Assembly (NCBI RefSeq): GCF_013410875.1 | Contig: NZ_JACCCU010000003.1 | Location: 248,001 to 312,000 of the forward strand | Length of the DNA: 64,000 bases | Source: Tunturiibacter empetritectus | GTDB lineage: Bacteria; Acidobacteriota; Terriglobia; Terriglobales; Acidobacteriaceae | Direction of reading: 5' to 3' | Part shown: positions 33,627-40,668 of the stretch, piece after piece | Numbering within the stretch: position 1 is the first letter of the stretch | Layout: each line of letters opens with the position of its first letter | Program-made: the position numbers and the translations under genes | The notes under the pieces: generated by a model | Database searches by the model: none | What the model saw: the letters and a program-made list of their open reading frames with translations, nothing else | Told to the model about the DNA's origin: nothing

Positions 33627-33986
33627 TTAGTCTGGTTGTCCCTTATCCGATTCATCGGACTCATCTGATTCATTTAGGATCTCAGCCAATCGATCGAGCT
33701 TGAGATCCCATTCGGGACGGCGAGCGCGGAGCCACTGTTCGGCAGCGTGCAGGCCCGCGGCCTCGACACGGCAGCTGCGCACGCGGCCAAGTTTCTCGGT
33801 CTTTACGAGGCCTGCTTCTTCCAACACCTGCAGATGCTGCACTATGGCGGCGAGCGACATGTTGAAGGGCTCGGCCAGCAGCGACACCGACATGGGGCCG
33901 GGGCTCAAGCGCTCCAGCATCGCACGCCGCGTCGCGTCGCCAAGCGCCTGGAAGACGCGGTCGATATTGTGTTCCTTCCGATTCAT
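33627..33986 (-). CDS. ArsR-family winged-helix regulator
   Basis: 119 residues starting MNRKEHNIDRVFQALGDATR, the standard opening of the ArsR group that is paired with SRPBCC proteins. The winged helix shows 'LAEPFNMSLAAIVQHLQVLE' (recognition helix) and 'EAGLVKTEKLGRVRSCRV'. The end is a short acidic repeat (ESDESDESDK) encoded by a 9-base microrepeat. A TTG at 34034 overlapping the upstream stop is an alternative start. It lies downstream of the SRPBCC gene in the same transcription unit and should repress that unit. Confidence 0.88.
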   Translation of the reverse strand: MNRKEHNIDRVFQALGDATRRAMLERLSPGPMSVSLLAEPFNMSLAAIVQHLQVLEEAGLVKTEKLGRVRSCRVEAAGLHAAEQWLRARRPEWDLKLDRLAEILNESDESDESDKGQPD

Positions 33987-34030
33987 CTTCCGCGCCCTGG
34001 TTCCTCTCACTGCCGGCTCGTCCTCAGGTT

Positions 34031-34510
34031 TCAAGCTGACTCGCCAAGCTCTTTCACCAGCTTATCCAGCAATGACTCCCATCCGCCCTTGCGCATCTCT
34101 GGGCCGTCAGCTCCTTCGAAGTAGGCACCCTGATGAGTGAATACGAGATCAGTGCCCGAGCCAGCCGGCACTAACTCGATGGTAGCCAGGGACGCGGAGA
34201 ACGGCTTGCCGTCAAAGCTCATCCGGTAAGCTGTCACGATTCGCCGCGCAGGGACGATGTCCTCATAGACGGTTTCGTTGACCAGGGTCTTGCCGGAGAC
34301 TGGGGTGCCCGGCTCCATTTTCTTCTGCGTGCGCTCCCTGCCTCCCACTTTAAAGTCGAGCTCGTAGTGCTCGACCGCGTGAGGGCTCCCGCCAAAGAAC
34401 CAGCGGCGTTTGATCGCCTCGTCGGCAAATGCTGCAAAGACTCGCTCCGGGGAGGCCTTCAGCTTCCGTTCGATTTGAAATGTGTTGTGAATGACTGTTG
34501 AGTCTTCCAT
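34031..34510 (-). CDS. SRPBCC (AHSA1-like) protein
   Basis: 159 residues of the START/Bet v1-like AHSA1 family: 'IERKLKASPERVFAAFADEA', 'RRWFFGGSP', 'GGRERTQKKMEPG', 'RRIVTAYRMSFDGKPFSASL' and 'HQGAYFEGADGPEMRKGGWE'. Such proteins are co-transcribed with ArsR regulators; their ligand is usually unknown. GAGGTG sits about 5 bases before ATG 34510, which is therefore preferred over GTG 34519. Confidence 0.9.
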   Translation of the reverse strand: MEDSTVIHNTFQIERKLKASPERVFAAFADEAIKRRWFFGGSPHAVEHYELDFKVGGRERTQKKMEPGTPVSGKTLVNETVYEDIVPARRIVTAYRMSFDGKPFSASLATIELVPAGSGTDLVFTHQGAYFEGADGPEMRKGGWESLLDKLVKELGESA

Positions 34511-34551
34511 GAGTTCCACCTCGGGAAAGAGAATAGTTAAGTTACAGCTTT

Positions 34552-34564
34552 ACTATTGAATAGT
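34552..34564. promoter_or_regulatory. Candidate ArsR operator upstream of the SRPBCC/ArsR pair
   Basis: Palindrome ACTATT-G-AATAGT, 42 bases before the SRPBCC start, within an AT-rich promoter region. Perfect 6-base arms and the position suit autoregulation by the ArsR protein encoded downstream. Confidence 0.45.
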
Positions 34565-34964
34565 GATCGCCTAATTGTCAAGTATAAACTTAAGTATTTG
34601 AGAACGCTATGATTCGTGGGATTAGGTAGAGCGTTGACACGGTCTGGGAGTGGCACGAAGGTGGTATTTCGTTAATTCTTCGCTTGTGGTTGCTTTTGTG
34701 GGCCGCGGGATGGTTTTTCCGCATCAGACGGTATGTTCTGCTCTGTTTCCGAAGAAATTACCCTTCGAATGCGAGAGTGGAAAATGTTTTCCTACATTTT
34801 GCGATCCTGGGCACTCGGCGGTATCGCAAAAGTGGTGATGAGATCTGGAAGCGGCGTTGAAAACAAATAAAGACGGGCGTTTCAGCGTCATTGGCAGGCC
34901 AAATGCAACTATGCAAGATGTAGCACACAATTCGCGGGAACAGCGGAACGTAGAGGAGAGTTAT
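34565..34964. other. AT-rich intergenic region
   Basis: About 400 bases between divergent genes, clearly more AT-rich than the flanks. It should hold the promoters of both. I see no RNA gene or supported open frame. Confidence 0.5.
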
Positions 34965-35255
34965 ATGGCTGCAATTACGATTTACACATGCGTTTGCGGG
35001 GTCCAGAAGAAGACCAGCAATCATTGGGTTTTGGCCAAGGTTACGTCGCACGGGGTTACATTTATGCCGTGGGATGCGGAGTTGGCGCGGAGCCGGGATA
35101 TCACGATACTTTGCGGCGAGGGTTGCGCAGCATCGATGCTGAGCCGTTCGCTGGGCGATTGGAAGAAGCCTGTAGTGGGCGTGACCAGTGTTGGTTCGGT
35201 GACCGATATCAGCGCGGTGATCAGCGCGGAAGAGTATGAGCTGGCGGTAGCTTAG
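34965..35255 (+). CDS. Small Cys-containing hypothetical protein
   Basis: 96 residues starting MAAITIYTCVCGVQKKTSNH. A CxC near the start and a later Cys in 'ILCGEGCAASMLSRSLGDW' could bind metal. The second half ends 'ISAVISAEEYELAVA'. GGAG stands before the ATG. The family is not recognised. The frame is open upstream to 34857 but without protein character. Confidence 0.65.
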   Translation: MAAITIYTCVCGVQKKTSNHWVLAKVTSHGVTFMPWDAELARSRDITILCGEGCAASMLSRSLGDWKKPVVGVTSVGSVTDISAVISAEEYELAVA

Positions 35256-35394
35256 GCTGGTTGTCCCCGGGAGCCGCAAGGGGCGCTCTGCGGGGATTTC
35301 GCGGTTGGTGTGTGTCCCGGTGATGGGAGACGGCTGATTGCGGTTGGGGGTTGGGTTTTTCTGATAACGACAACTGATGAAGATTTGAGTTCGC

Positions 35395-35466
35395 CCTACG
35401 CGGGCAGCGCCCACTTCGTGGGGTGTATACCGGCTTCGCCTCGTCCTCCCGTTGGTCGGCGGGTGA
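35395..35466 (+). repeat. Dispersed palindromic element A, copy 2 (partial)
   Basis: Contains GCCCACTTCGTGG, GTATACC, and TCCTCCCGTTGGTCGG in the same order as copy 1 at 24238, but lacks the TGTCCTGCCGGACGG end and the second half. Confidence 0.75.
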
Positions 35467-35474
35467 CTTCTGCG

Positions 35475-35777
35475 TCACGAAGGCGGAGTGATGCTTTCGA
35501 CAATGCTTTCGACGATGACGCCTTCGGTTTCGAAGTGCGTGACGCGGTGACTGGTGGTGTGGCCCATGTGGATCGCCTTCCTGAGAAGAGTGATGAGAGG
35601 CTTGGACGTTTCGGGGAACCAGCGGTCGGAGGACTGATCCCAGTCGACGGCGAGAAGGTAGGTGACGTCGCACTTTGGGCAGGTGAGGGGCGCTTCGAGC
35701 CAGTGCTGGAAGGAGCCGATGGTGAGCTTTCGGACGGGGTCAGTGCCGGAGCGGATGGCTGCTATGCGGAGGTTCAT
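35475..35777 (-). CDS. Small zinc-ribbon-like hypothetical protein
   Basis: 100 residues. 'HWLEAPLTCPKCDVTYLLAV' contains CPKC, a zinc-knuckle half, and 'WDQSSDRWFPETSKPLITLL' follows. The end is 'HRVTHFETEGVIVESIVE'. The frame is open to 35861, but the extra N-terminus (Ser/Pro/Val-rich) looks less coding, so MNLRIAAIRSG is preferred. No clear ribosome site for either start. Family unknown. Confidence 0.55.
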   Translation of the reverse strand: MNLRIAAIRSGTDPVRKLTIGSFQHWLEAPLTCPKCDVTYLLAVDWDQSSDRWFPETSKPLITLLRKAIHMGHTTSHRVTHFETEGVIVESIVESITPPS

Positions 35778-36035
35778 CGCTTGGGACAGGGTAACACTGG
35801 AGTTTGATACGGCCGGGGAGACGGGCAGCTGTTGGCTGGGGAGATGTACCTTTCCACCCATCGCAAAAACGCGATGGATGGGGCACCCGCTATGTTTCGA
35901 AGCAAGTAATGAATGTCATCAACTTTGGTGACACTTGTCTCGACGGATGATGGTTGAAAGGGCCGTGAGGGCGGTGGACGGTCGAGAGCCTCGGGATCCT
36001 TCGCTGCGCTCAGGATGACGGCAAGAACAGACAAC

Positions 36036-36090
36036 TGCGTGCTGCGCGCGCGGCGCGATCTGCCATCGAGGCTGACGCGCCTGCGGCGCC
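36036..36090 (+). repeat. Dispersed element B, copy 1
   Basis: About 55 bases, TGCGTGCTGCGCGCGCGG followed by CGCGATCTGCCATCGAGGC and a GC-rich palindromic end. It is nearly identical to 39604-39657 and 40554-40606. It follows a second repeat-like sequence, GGATCCTTCGCTGCGCTC at about 35994. Confidence 0.8.
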
Positions 36091-36110
36091 TGGGTGCTTG
36101 CAGCCAAGCA

Positions 36111-36830
36111 TCACAGCTCGGAGAAGATGAGACAGACGCGGCCTACGAGGTAGTCGGCCGGGGTTTCGTGTGAGGCTAGAGGCAGGAGCTGGACGGGGAA
36201 GTCGCGGGAGTAGGGGCGAAGGATGAGGCGGCCCTCGTCGAAGTCTACGAAACGCAGCAGGAGAGCAGCTCCGGTGCGGACGGCATACAGCGTGGGCTGG
36301 TGGGCGCGGTAGGGGGCGAGTGAGTTGTAGTGGCGATCGAGGACAGCGATGGCTCCGGGGGAGAGGAGTGGATCCATGGCGGCGGATTGTTGGGCGTCGG
36401 CGCGGATGGCGAGAAAGCGCTGCCAGTTGGCGTATTTGGTGGAGGGGCGGGCGCGGTTGTCCTGGAGGCGGGAGGCAGAGACCTGGATGGTTTCGATGAT
36501 GGAGGCGGGAAGGATGCGTGCGTCGTCCATGGCGGCGGAGGGAGAGACGACGGGTATGGTCTCGATGGGATCGCTGTTTTCGGTGGCAGCGGGAGCGGAA
36601 GCGGAGGCGTTTAGGTCGAGGGGAAGGATGTGCTCGATGGAGAGCTTCTGCGAGGCGAGGACACGGTCGAGGCCTTCGAGGGAGAGAGCACGTTTACGGT
36701 TGAGGAAGTTGGAGATGTGGGCTTGCTGGAAACCGGCCTGTTGGGCGAGGCGGGTTCCGGTGAGGAGTCCTCGGTCGATGCGTCGAAGGAGTTCAAGGCG
36801 CAGGAGTTCGTGAAGGTCTTGAAAGTTCAT
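36111..36830 (-). CDS. Phage-type XRE repressor
   Basis: 239 residues. An N-terminal helix-turn-helix ('GTRLAQQAGFQQAHISNFLN' then 'RKRALSLEGLDRVLASQ') is followed by an Ala/Pro-rich linker and a C-terminal beta-rich domain ('DPLLSPGAIAVLDRHYNSLA', 'LYAVRTGAALLLRFVDFDEG', 'VGRVCLIFSEL'). That order is like CI/LexA (S24-type) repressors, but I cannot see the usual catalytic Ser-Lys pair with confidence. ATG 36830 is preferred over the longer frame to 36869. It faces a strong divergent promoter and phage genes, so it is the probable master repressor of the cluster. Confidence 0.8.
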   Translation of the reverse strand: MNFQDLHELLRLELLRRIDRGLLTGTRLAQQAGFQQAHISNFLNRKRALSLEGLDRVLASQKLSIEHILPLDLNASASAPAATENSDPIETIPVVSPSAAMDDARILPASIIETIQVSASRLQDNRARPSTKYANWQRFLAIRADAQQSAAMDPLLSPGAIAVLDRHYNSLAPYRAHQPTLYAVRTGAALLLRFVDFDEGRLILRPYSRDFPVQLLPLASHETPADYLVGRVCLIFSEL

Positions 36831-36972
36831 AATGGAGGGTAACCCTCGGCGAACCATATCATTGGACAAGGCGAATATAAAGCGAAATATTCACTTGACG
36901 CAATAAGTTTCGACTTCAAACTACTGCTAACGAGGGATATACGCGAAGACATATCCTGAGGAAAAATCGCAA

Positions 36973-37001
36973 TTGACAGTAGTTTTGTCAAAAGCTATAA
37001 C
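36973..37001 (+). promoter_or_regulatory. Strong sigma70 promoter with overlapping operator-like palindrome
   Basis: TTGACA (36973-36978), a 17-base spacer and TATAAC (36996-37001) form a near-consensus promoter directed into the phage-like genes. The -35 is one arm of the inverted repeat TTGACA-N7-TGTCAA (36973-36991), a likely binding site for the divergently encoded XRE repressor. Confidence 0.7.
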
Positions 37002-37044
37002 CTTGACACTTCCCCAATACGGAACCGGAGTGGTAGAGCGGCTG

Positions 37045-37230
37045 ATGACCCTTAGCTGGGGGCGGAGGAGCTGGACCGCGATCGGAGAGGTGTGGGTGGG
37101 GGGACAGGGTGATCGATTTTTCCCAAGGTACGACACTGAACTGAAGCAACACATAGATGAATGTTGTCGTTTGTCCGATGGAGCCAGGAGAGCGAAGCGG
37201 CGAAGCGAACGGCGTTCCATAGCAGCTTAG
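37045..37230 (+). CDS. Possible small protein in the early leader
   Basis: A 61-codon frame from ATG 37045 ('AIGEVWVGGQGDRFFPRYDT', ending in a basic 'RRAKRRSERRSIAA'), just after the strong promoter. There is no clear ribosome site or known family. It may only be an untranslated leader. Confidence 0.3.
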   Translation: MTLSWGRRSWTAIGEVWVGGQGDRFFPRYDTELKQHIDECCRLSDGARRAKRRSERRSIAA

Positions 37231-37286
37231 GCGAGCCCACTCGACCGTTGTAAAAAATTGAGGCTCGTCCGAGGGAGAAGTACGCC

Positions 37287-37523
37287 TTGAAAGGGAACAA
37301 AGTGAACTACTTGCGCATGGATTTGAAGGTATGTGAAGGGTGCGGGGCGCTTTGGCTTCGTACGGGCTCTGACGGTGTGTACTGCCGGGGATGTGCTGGG
37401 CGACTGGCAGAGTTTCCGGCTCCGCGAGGCAAGCATGCTGGAGGAAGAAAGCGTCGGCATGGGCGTAGCGGGGTGGTACGCAGTGTTGGCTGCACTGCGG
37501 CGGTTGCTGGAGGTGCGCGATGA
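37287..37523 (+). CDS. Small zinc-ribbon protein in phage-like cluster
   Basis: 78 residues with paired knuckles 'VCEGCGALWLR' and 'VYCRGCAGRLAEF' (CxxC...CxxC), then a basic tail (GGRKRRHGRSG). Probably binds zinc and perhaps nucleic acid. TTG 37287 has GAGGGAG 9 bases upstream; GTG 37302 and ATG 37317 are alternatives. Its stop overlaps the next start (ATGA), so the pair is translationally coupled. Confidence 0.65.
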   Translation: MKGNKVNYLRMDLKVCEGCGALWLRTGSDGVYCRGCAGRLAEFPAPRGKHAGGRKRRHGRSGVVRSVGCTAAVAGGAR

Positions 37524-38014
37524 GTGCAGCTCTGGTGATTTTGCCGGTGGTGTGGGCTACGGCTGCGCCTTCTCGTAAGAAGACGCTGCCGGAGGTTGTG
37601 GAACCGAAAAAGACGGCTCCGGAGCTGGCGTTCTACCGGAAGTATACGGAGGGGATGCTGCGACGGTATGTGAGGCTGTCGATGGAGGCGGGAAGGGCGC
37701 CATCGTTGCTGGGCCGCGAGATGTTTCGCGGGAAGGTGACGAGCTACCGAGTGCACAGCTTTGAGGATGTGGTGATCTTCGTGTGCGACGTGGAGACATG
37801 TCTCAAAAAGCTCGACGAAGGACAACAACATTTGATCCGACGGATCGCACTGCAGGAGTTTACGCAGGCGGAGACGGCGGGGCTGCTGGGGTTGAGCCTG
37901 AGGTCGGTGCACCGGCAGTATGCGGATGCGCTGGATGAGCTGACGGAGATCTTCCTGGAACGGAAACTTCTGGAGCCTGCGAAGGCTTGTCAAGAGGCTG
38001 GAACTATCCTGTAA
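37520..38014 (+). CDS. Sigma-70 region 4-like regulator of the phage cluster
   Basis: 164 residues. The C-terminal helix-turn-helix 'FTQAETAGLLGLSLRSVHRQ' followed by 'YADALDELTEIFLERKLL' fits sigma-70 region 4 or phage late-gene activators. 'EDVVIFVCDVETCLKKLDEG' lies before it. A canonical region 2 is not seen. It is coupled by ATGA overlap to the zinc-ribbon gene and followed by two tandem terminator units. It may control the late genes. Confidence 0.7.
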   Translation: MSAALVILPVVWATAAPSRKKTLPEVVEPKKTAPELAFYRKYTEGMLRRYVRLSMEAGRAPSLLGREMFRGKVTSYRVHSFEDVVIFVCDVETCLKKLDEGQQHLIRRIALQEFTQAETAGLLGLSLRSVHRQYADALDELTEIFLERKLLEPAKACQEAGTIL

Positions 38015-38111
38015 GGCGTAAACAACTGTTTCAATTGCTGTTATTTCTGTCTTGAAGTTGGCGTATGAGTTATGCGCCAGATGCTACTCTGGTAATAGGT
38101 AAAAAATTGAG

Positions 38112-38142
38112 ACGGGAGAGCGCCTGGCGGCTGCTCTCCCGT
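38112..38142 (+). terminator. Intrinsic terminator, first unit
   Basis: Stem ACGGGAGAGC / GCTCTCCCGT with an 11-base loop, followed by TTACTTTT. Confidence 0.8.
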
Positions 38143-38317
38143 TTACTTTTCTGGCGAGTTGATCTGTACCGATTTGGGAGTGAGGAAAAAGTTGTCAAGA
38201 GGCAGAAAGTGACCTGGCGAGGGTAAGTCATTGTTTCGATGGTGATTATTTGTGCTGAAAAGTTGGCGTATTAGTTATGGTCCAACTGCTATTCTGGAAA
38301 GGTAGTAAAGAATTGAA

Positions 38318-38348
38318 ACGGGAGAGGGCCTGAGGGCTGCTCTCCCGT
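38318..38348 (+). terminator. Intrinsic terminator, second unit
   Basis: Stem ACGGGAGAG / CTCTCCCGT followed by TTGCTTTT, a close copy of the hairpin at 38112. Confidence 0.8.
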
Positions 38349-38370
38349 TTGCTTTTGGGAGGAGACCCAA

Positions 38371-38718
38371 GTGGAACGGAAGCGGGTGGCGGGCAGGTTT
38401 GTGCGACAGGGGCTGGACGGGGATGGTGGAGTTCAGGGGGCGGGAGAGAAAGCGGCAGGGGCAGATGGAGCGGCGGTGAAGGGTCCGCGGCCGAAGTTCT
38501 GCAGAACGTTTACGCGGGCTCGGGTGGCGGAGGCGCTGCCGGAGATTGTGGAGCGATTTGTGGAGGAGGCCAAGAAGGGCAGCATTGCGCACGCAAAGAT
38601 GCTGGCTAATCTGGGGGGCCTGGACAGGGGCGAGATACAGGAGACGACGAAGCGGCGCGGAAAGAGCGCTGTGCAGAAGCTGCTGGAGAAGATGACTCGC
38701 GAGCCGGAGAAGAAGTAG
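38371..38718 (+). CDS. Small basic protein in phage cluster, unknown
   Basis: 115 residues from GTG 38371, with GGGAGGAG at good distance. A Gly/Ala-rich first third is followed by a helical basic part: 'RARVAEALPEIVERFVEEAK' and 'KSAVQKLLEKMTREPEKK'. Position (first late gene) and the small helical character would allow a small terminase subunit, but there is no direct motif for this. Confidence 0.55.
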   Translation: MERKRVAGRFVRQGLDGDGGVQGAGEKAAGADGAAVKGPRPKFCRTFTRARVAEALPEIVERFVEEAKKGSIAHAKMLANLGGLDRGEIQETTKRRGKSAVQKLLEKMTREPEKK

Positions 38719-38945
38719 AGGGTTCCTGGGTGGTCGGGGTTGTTCCGTGGTGTATTTGTAACTGATCGCAATTCGGCGGAATTCATTTGTAACCGTTATT
38801 AGACCATTATGAATTTTGAGGTGCGGGATAACGTGGGGGCGTGTCTCTGCTGAGGGTGCTGGTTGAGAAAAAAGGCAGCCGTGCACTTTCGCGGGGCAAG
38901 GCAGCGGTGTGGTGGTTGCGCGAAGAAAAAATTTCAGGAGGTGCA

Positions 38946-39584
38946 ATGGGACACTCGGAGGGGCTTCATCGGCGAAGTGCTGGGCTTGCTGGATGGTCGG
39001 AGCTTGCAGGCAGACGGGATGGTTTGCAGGGTGCGGCGGGCCTGGAGATGCGGGCGATGGCGGTGGAGTTTCCGGTAGTGCACGGACATCCGAACCGTTT
39101 GCCGTTTGAAGGGGTGTTGACGCTGGTGGATGTGGCGAGCGATAAGGCACCCAGTGGTGCGAAGGGGCACCGGGTGGTGCTGACGCATGCGGCTGCGGAG
39201 GCTGCGCTGCCGAGTCTGCTGGGAATGGCTGTCGACTACAAGGCGGGGTGGGATGGACATGATGCGCGGCAGAAGTGCGGCATCATTACAGCCGCTGAGT
39301 TGGATGGACAGAAGCTGATGGTTGCGGGCTACTTGTTTGCGCGGGACTTTCCGGAGATGGAGGCGAAGATCCAGGGGAGCGGGCTCGCGTCGAACCTGAT
39401 GGGGATGAGCTATGAGCTGGCGGATGCGCATGTGGCGGATATGCGGGCGCAGGTTTGGACTCTGACTCGCGCGACCTTTACCGGGGCAGCGATTCTGCTG
39501 CGGGAGAAGGCGGCTTACCGGAGTACGAGCTTTCGGGTGAAGCGGCCGGCTTCGGCTGGACGACGGGTGGCTGTAGCTCGGTAG
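38946..39584 (+). CDS. Phage-cluster protein, possible capsid maturation protease
   Basis: 212 residues from ATG 38946, which has a perfect AGGAGG. Features: 'VVHGHPNRLPFEGVLTLVDV', 'HRVVLTHAAAEAALPSLLGM', 'AVDYKAGWDGHDARQKCGII' and 'GLASNLMGMSYELADAHV'. Its place just before a coiled-coil scaffold-like gene and the major capsid gene is where head maturation proteases usually sit. The call rests on position only; no protease family is recognised with confidence. Confidence 0.5.
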   Translation: MGHSEGLHRRSAGLAGWSELAGRRDGLQGAAGLEMRAMAVEFPVVHGHPNRLPFEGVLTLVDVASDKAPSGAKGHRVVLTHAAAEAALPSLLGMAVDYKAGWDGHDARQKCGIITAAELDGQKLMVAGYLFARDFPEMEAKIQGSGLASNLMGMSYELADAHVADMRAQVWTLTRATFTGAAILLREKAAYRSTSFRVKRPASAGRRVAVAR

Positions 39585-39603
39585 TTTATCAAGCAAAGAC
39601 AAG

Positions 39604-39657
39604 TGCGTGCTGCGCGCACGGCGCGATCTGCCATCGAGGCAGACCGCCTTCGGCGCC
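39604..39657 (+). repeat. Dispersed element B, copy 2
   Basis: Begins 20 bases after the stop of the possible protease gene: TGCGTGCTGCGCGCACGG followed by CGCGATCTGCCATCGAGGC, matching 40554-40606 base for base over the first 40 bases. Confidence 0.85.
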
Positions 39658-39675
39658 TAAACGAATGGGGGAACG

Positions 39676-40059
39676 ATGAGTTTTGTTAGCGTGATGGAGA
39701 CGATTGGGAAGGGCTTTGCGAAGGGGCTGAAGTGGGCGGTGGAGTATGCGGTTCCAGTAGAGAAGCTGGTTGGGCTTCTGTTTCCGGTTGCGGCTCCGAT
39801 TGCGAATGAGGTGGCTGATGCTACTTCGCTGATCCAGACGGCGGTGCTGCTGGTGGAGCAGAAGTATGCGGCCTCCGGCGCGCAGAGCGGCACGGGGGCG
39901 CAGAAGCTTTCGGAGGTTCTTCTGCTGACCGAACAGTCGGTAACTGCGCTGCTGGCAAAGGCTGGCATCACGGCCGATAGCACCTATATCGCGAATGTGG
40001 TCTCTGCAGTAGTGGCGATTCTGAACGTGCAGAATGGCCAGACGACGGTTGCGGCCTAA
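39676..40059 (+). CDS. Small helical phage-cluster protein
   Basis: 127 residues, mainly hydrophobic and amphipathic helices: 'VPVEKLVGLLFPVAAPIANE', 'SLIQTAVLLVEQKYAA', and 'AQKLSEVLLLTEQSVTALL' leading to 'YIANVVSAVVAILNVQNGQ'. The GxQK...VxxLN pattern is shared with the 86-residue protein at 55629, so the two may be related. Function unknown. GGGGGA precedes the ATG. Confidence 0.6.
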   Translation: MSFVSVMETIGKGFAKGLKWAVEYAVPVEKLVGLLFPVAAPIANEVADATSLIQTAVLLVEQKYAASGAQSGTGAQKLSEVLLLTEQSVTALLAKAGITADSTYIANVVSAVVAILNVQNGQTTVAA

Positions 40060-40109
40060 GACGAGATTCAGTGGGTGGACTGATTAACCGAAGAGAAAGG
40101 CGAAAGAGC

Positions 40110-40541
40110 ATGGAGATGGACCTGGAGATGAAGGACGAGCTGGGAAGCACGGTGGAACGTCTGGCTGCGGCGGCTGGTTTGCTGGAACAGGCGGTCGAGA
40201 GGCTGGCACAGCGGCAGAACAACTTTGCCGTGGATGCCGAGGCTTCGATTGGCCGGATCGTGGCAACTGTCGAGAGGCAGCGTGAGGCAGAGCTGGAGGA
40301 GAAGTTGGCTGCTGCGGAGGCTCAGATTGCTGAGCTGAAGGCCGCCGCTGCTTCTGTGCCTGCTGAGGTTACACATGGACGGAAGACTCTTCCTGTGTCC
40401 ATGGTAAACCTACTGGCGAAGCAGGGAGTAACTGTGGATGCGATGGAGGCCGGAGCTGTCGATGCTGCGCTGGTGAGTTTGAGCGTGGAGCAGCGGATTG
40501 CGGTGAAGGCTCAGTTGATGCGGTCTGGCTTGCTGGCTTAG
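40110..40541 (+). CDS. Coiled-coil phage protein, probable scaffold
   Basis: 143 residues from ATG 40110. A long coiled coil ('LAAAAGLLEQAVERLAQRQ', 'VERQREAELEEKLAAAEAQI') takes up the first 90 residues, followed by a compact helical end ('SMVNLLAKQGVTVDAMEAGA', 'AVKAQLMRSGLLA'). This and the position directly before the major capsid gene suit an internal scaffolding protein. The inference is from architecture and order. Confidence 0.55.
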   Translation: MEMDLEMKDELGSTVERLAAAAGLLEQAVERLAQRQNNFAVDAEASIGRIVATVERQREAELEEKLAAAEAQIAELKAAAASVPAEVTHGRKTLPVSMVNLLAKQGVTVDAMEAGAVDAALVSLSVEQRIAVKAQLMRSGLLA

Positions 40542-40553
40542 ATCAACAGCAAA

Positions 40554-40606
40554 TGCGTGCTGCGCGCACGGCGCGATCTGCCATCGAGGCTGACGCGCTA
40601 CGCGCC
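40554..40606 (+). repeat. Dispersed element B, copy 3
   Basis: Third copy, 13 bases after the scaffold-like gene stop and 62 bases before the capsid start. It ends in GCTGACGCGCTACGCGCC, an imperfect palindrome. Confidence 0.85.
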
Positions 40607-40668
40607 AGTTATGGGGTCTATAGATGGCGTGGCTTTGGCTGCGCCTTTTTGTTTTGAAAGGGAGAAAG

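Larger units (their letters stand above)
38025..38350 (+). repeat. Tandem duplication of a leader/terminator unit
   Basis: Two units (about 38025-38145 and 38225-38350) share 'AAGTTGGCGTAT-AGTTATG', a 'TGCTA-TCTGG' block, an 'AATTGA-ACGGGAGAG' block and a closing 'GCTCTCCCGTTT' hairpin with CTTTT. Nothing coding is seen in this 356-base gap. Each unit ends in an intrinsic terminator, so the region may serve as a regulated antitermination or promoter array before the late genes. Confidence 0.7.

Noticed and set aside
39604..40606. CRISPR array made of the element B repeats
   Set aside because: The three copies are separated by complete genes (about 0.9 and 3.5 kb), not by regular spacers, and no cas genes are present.
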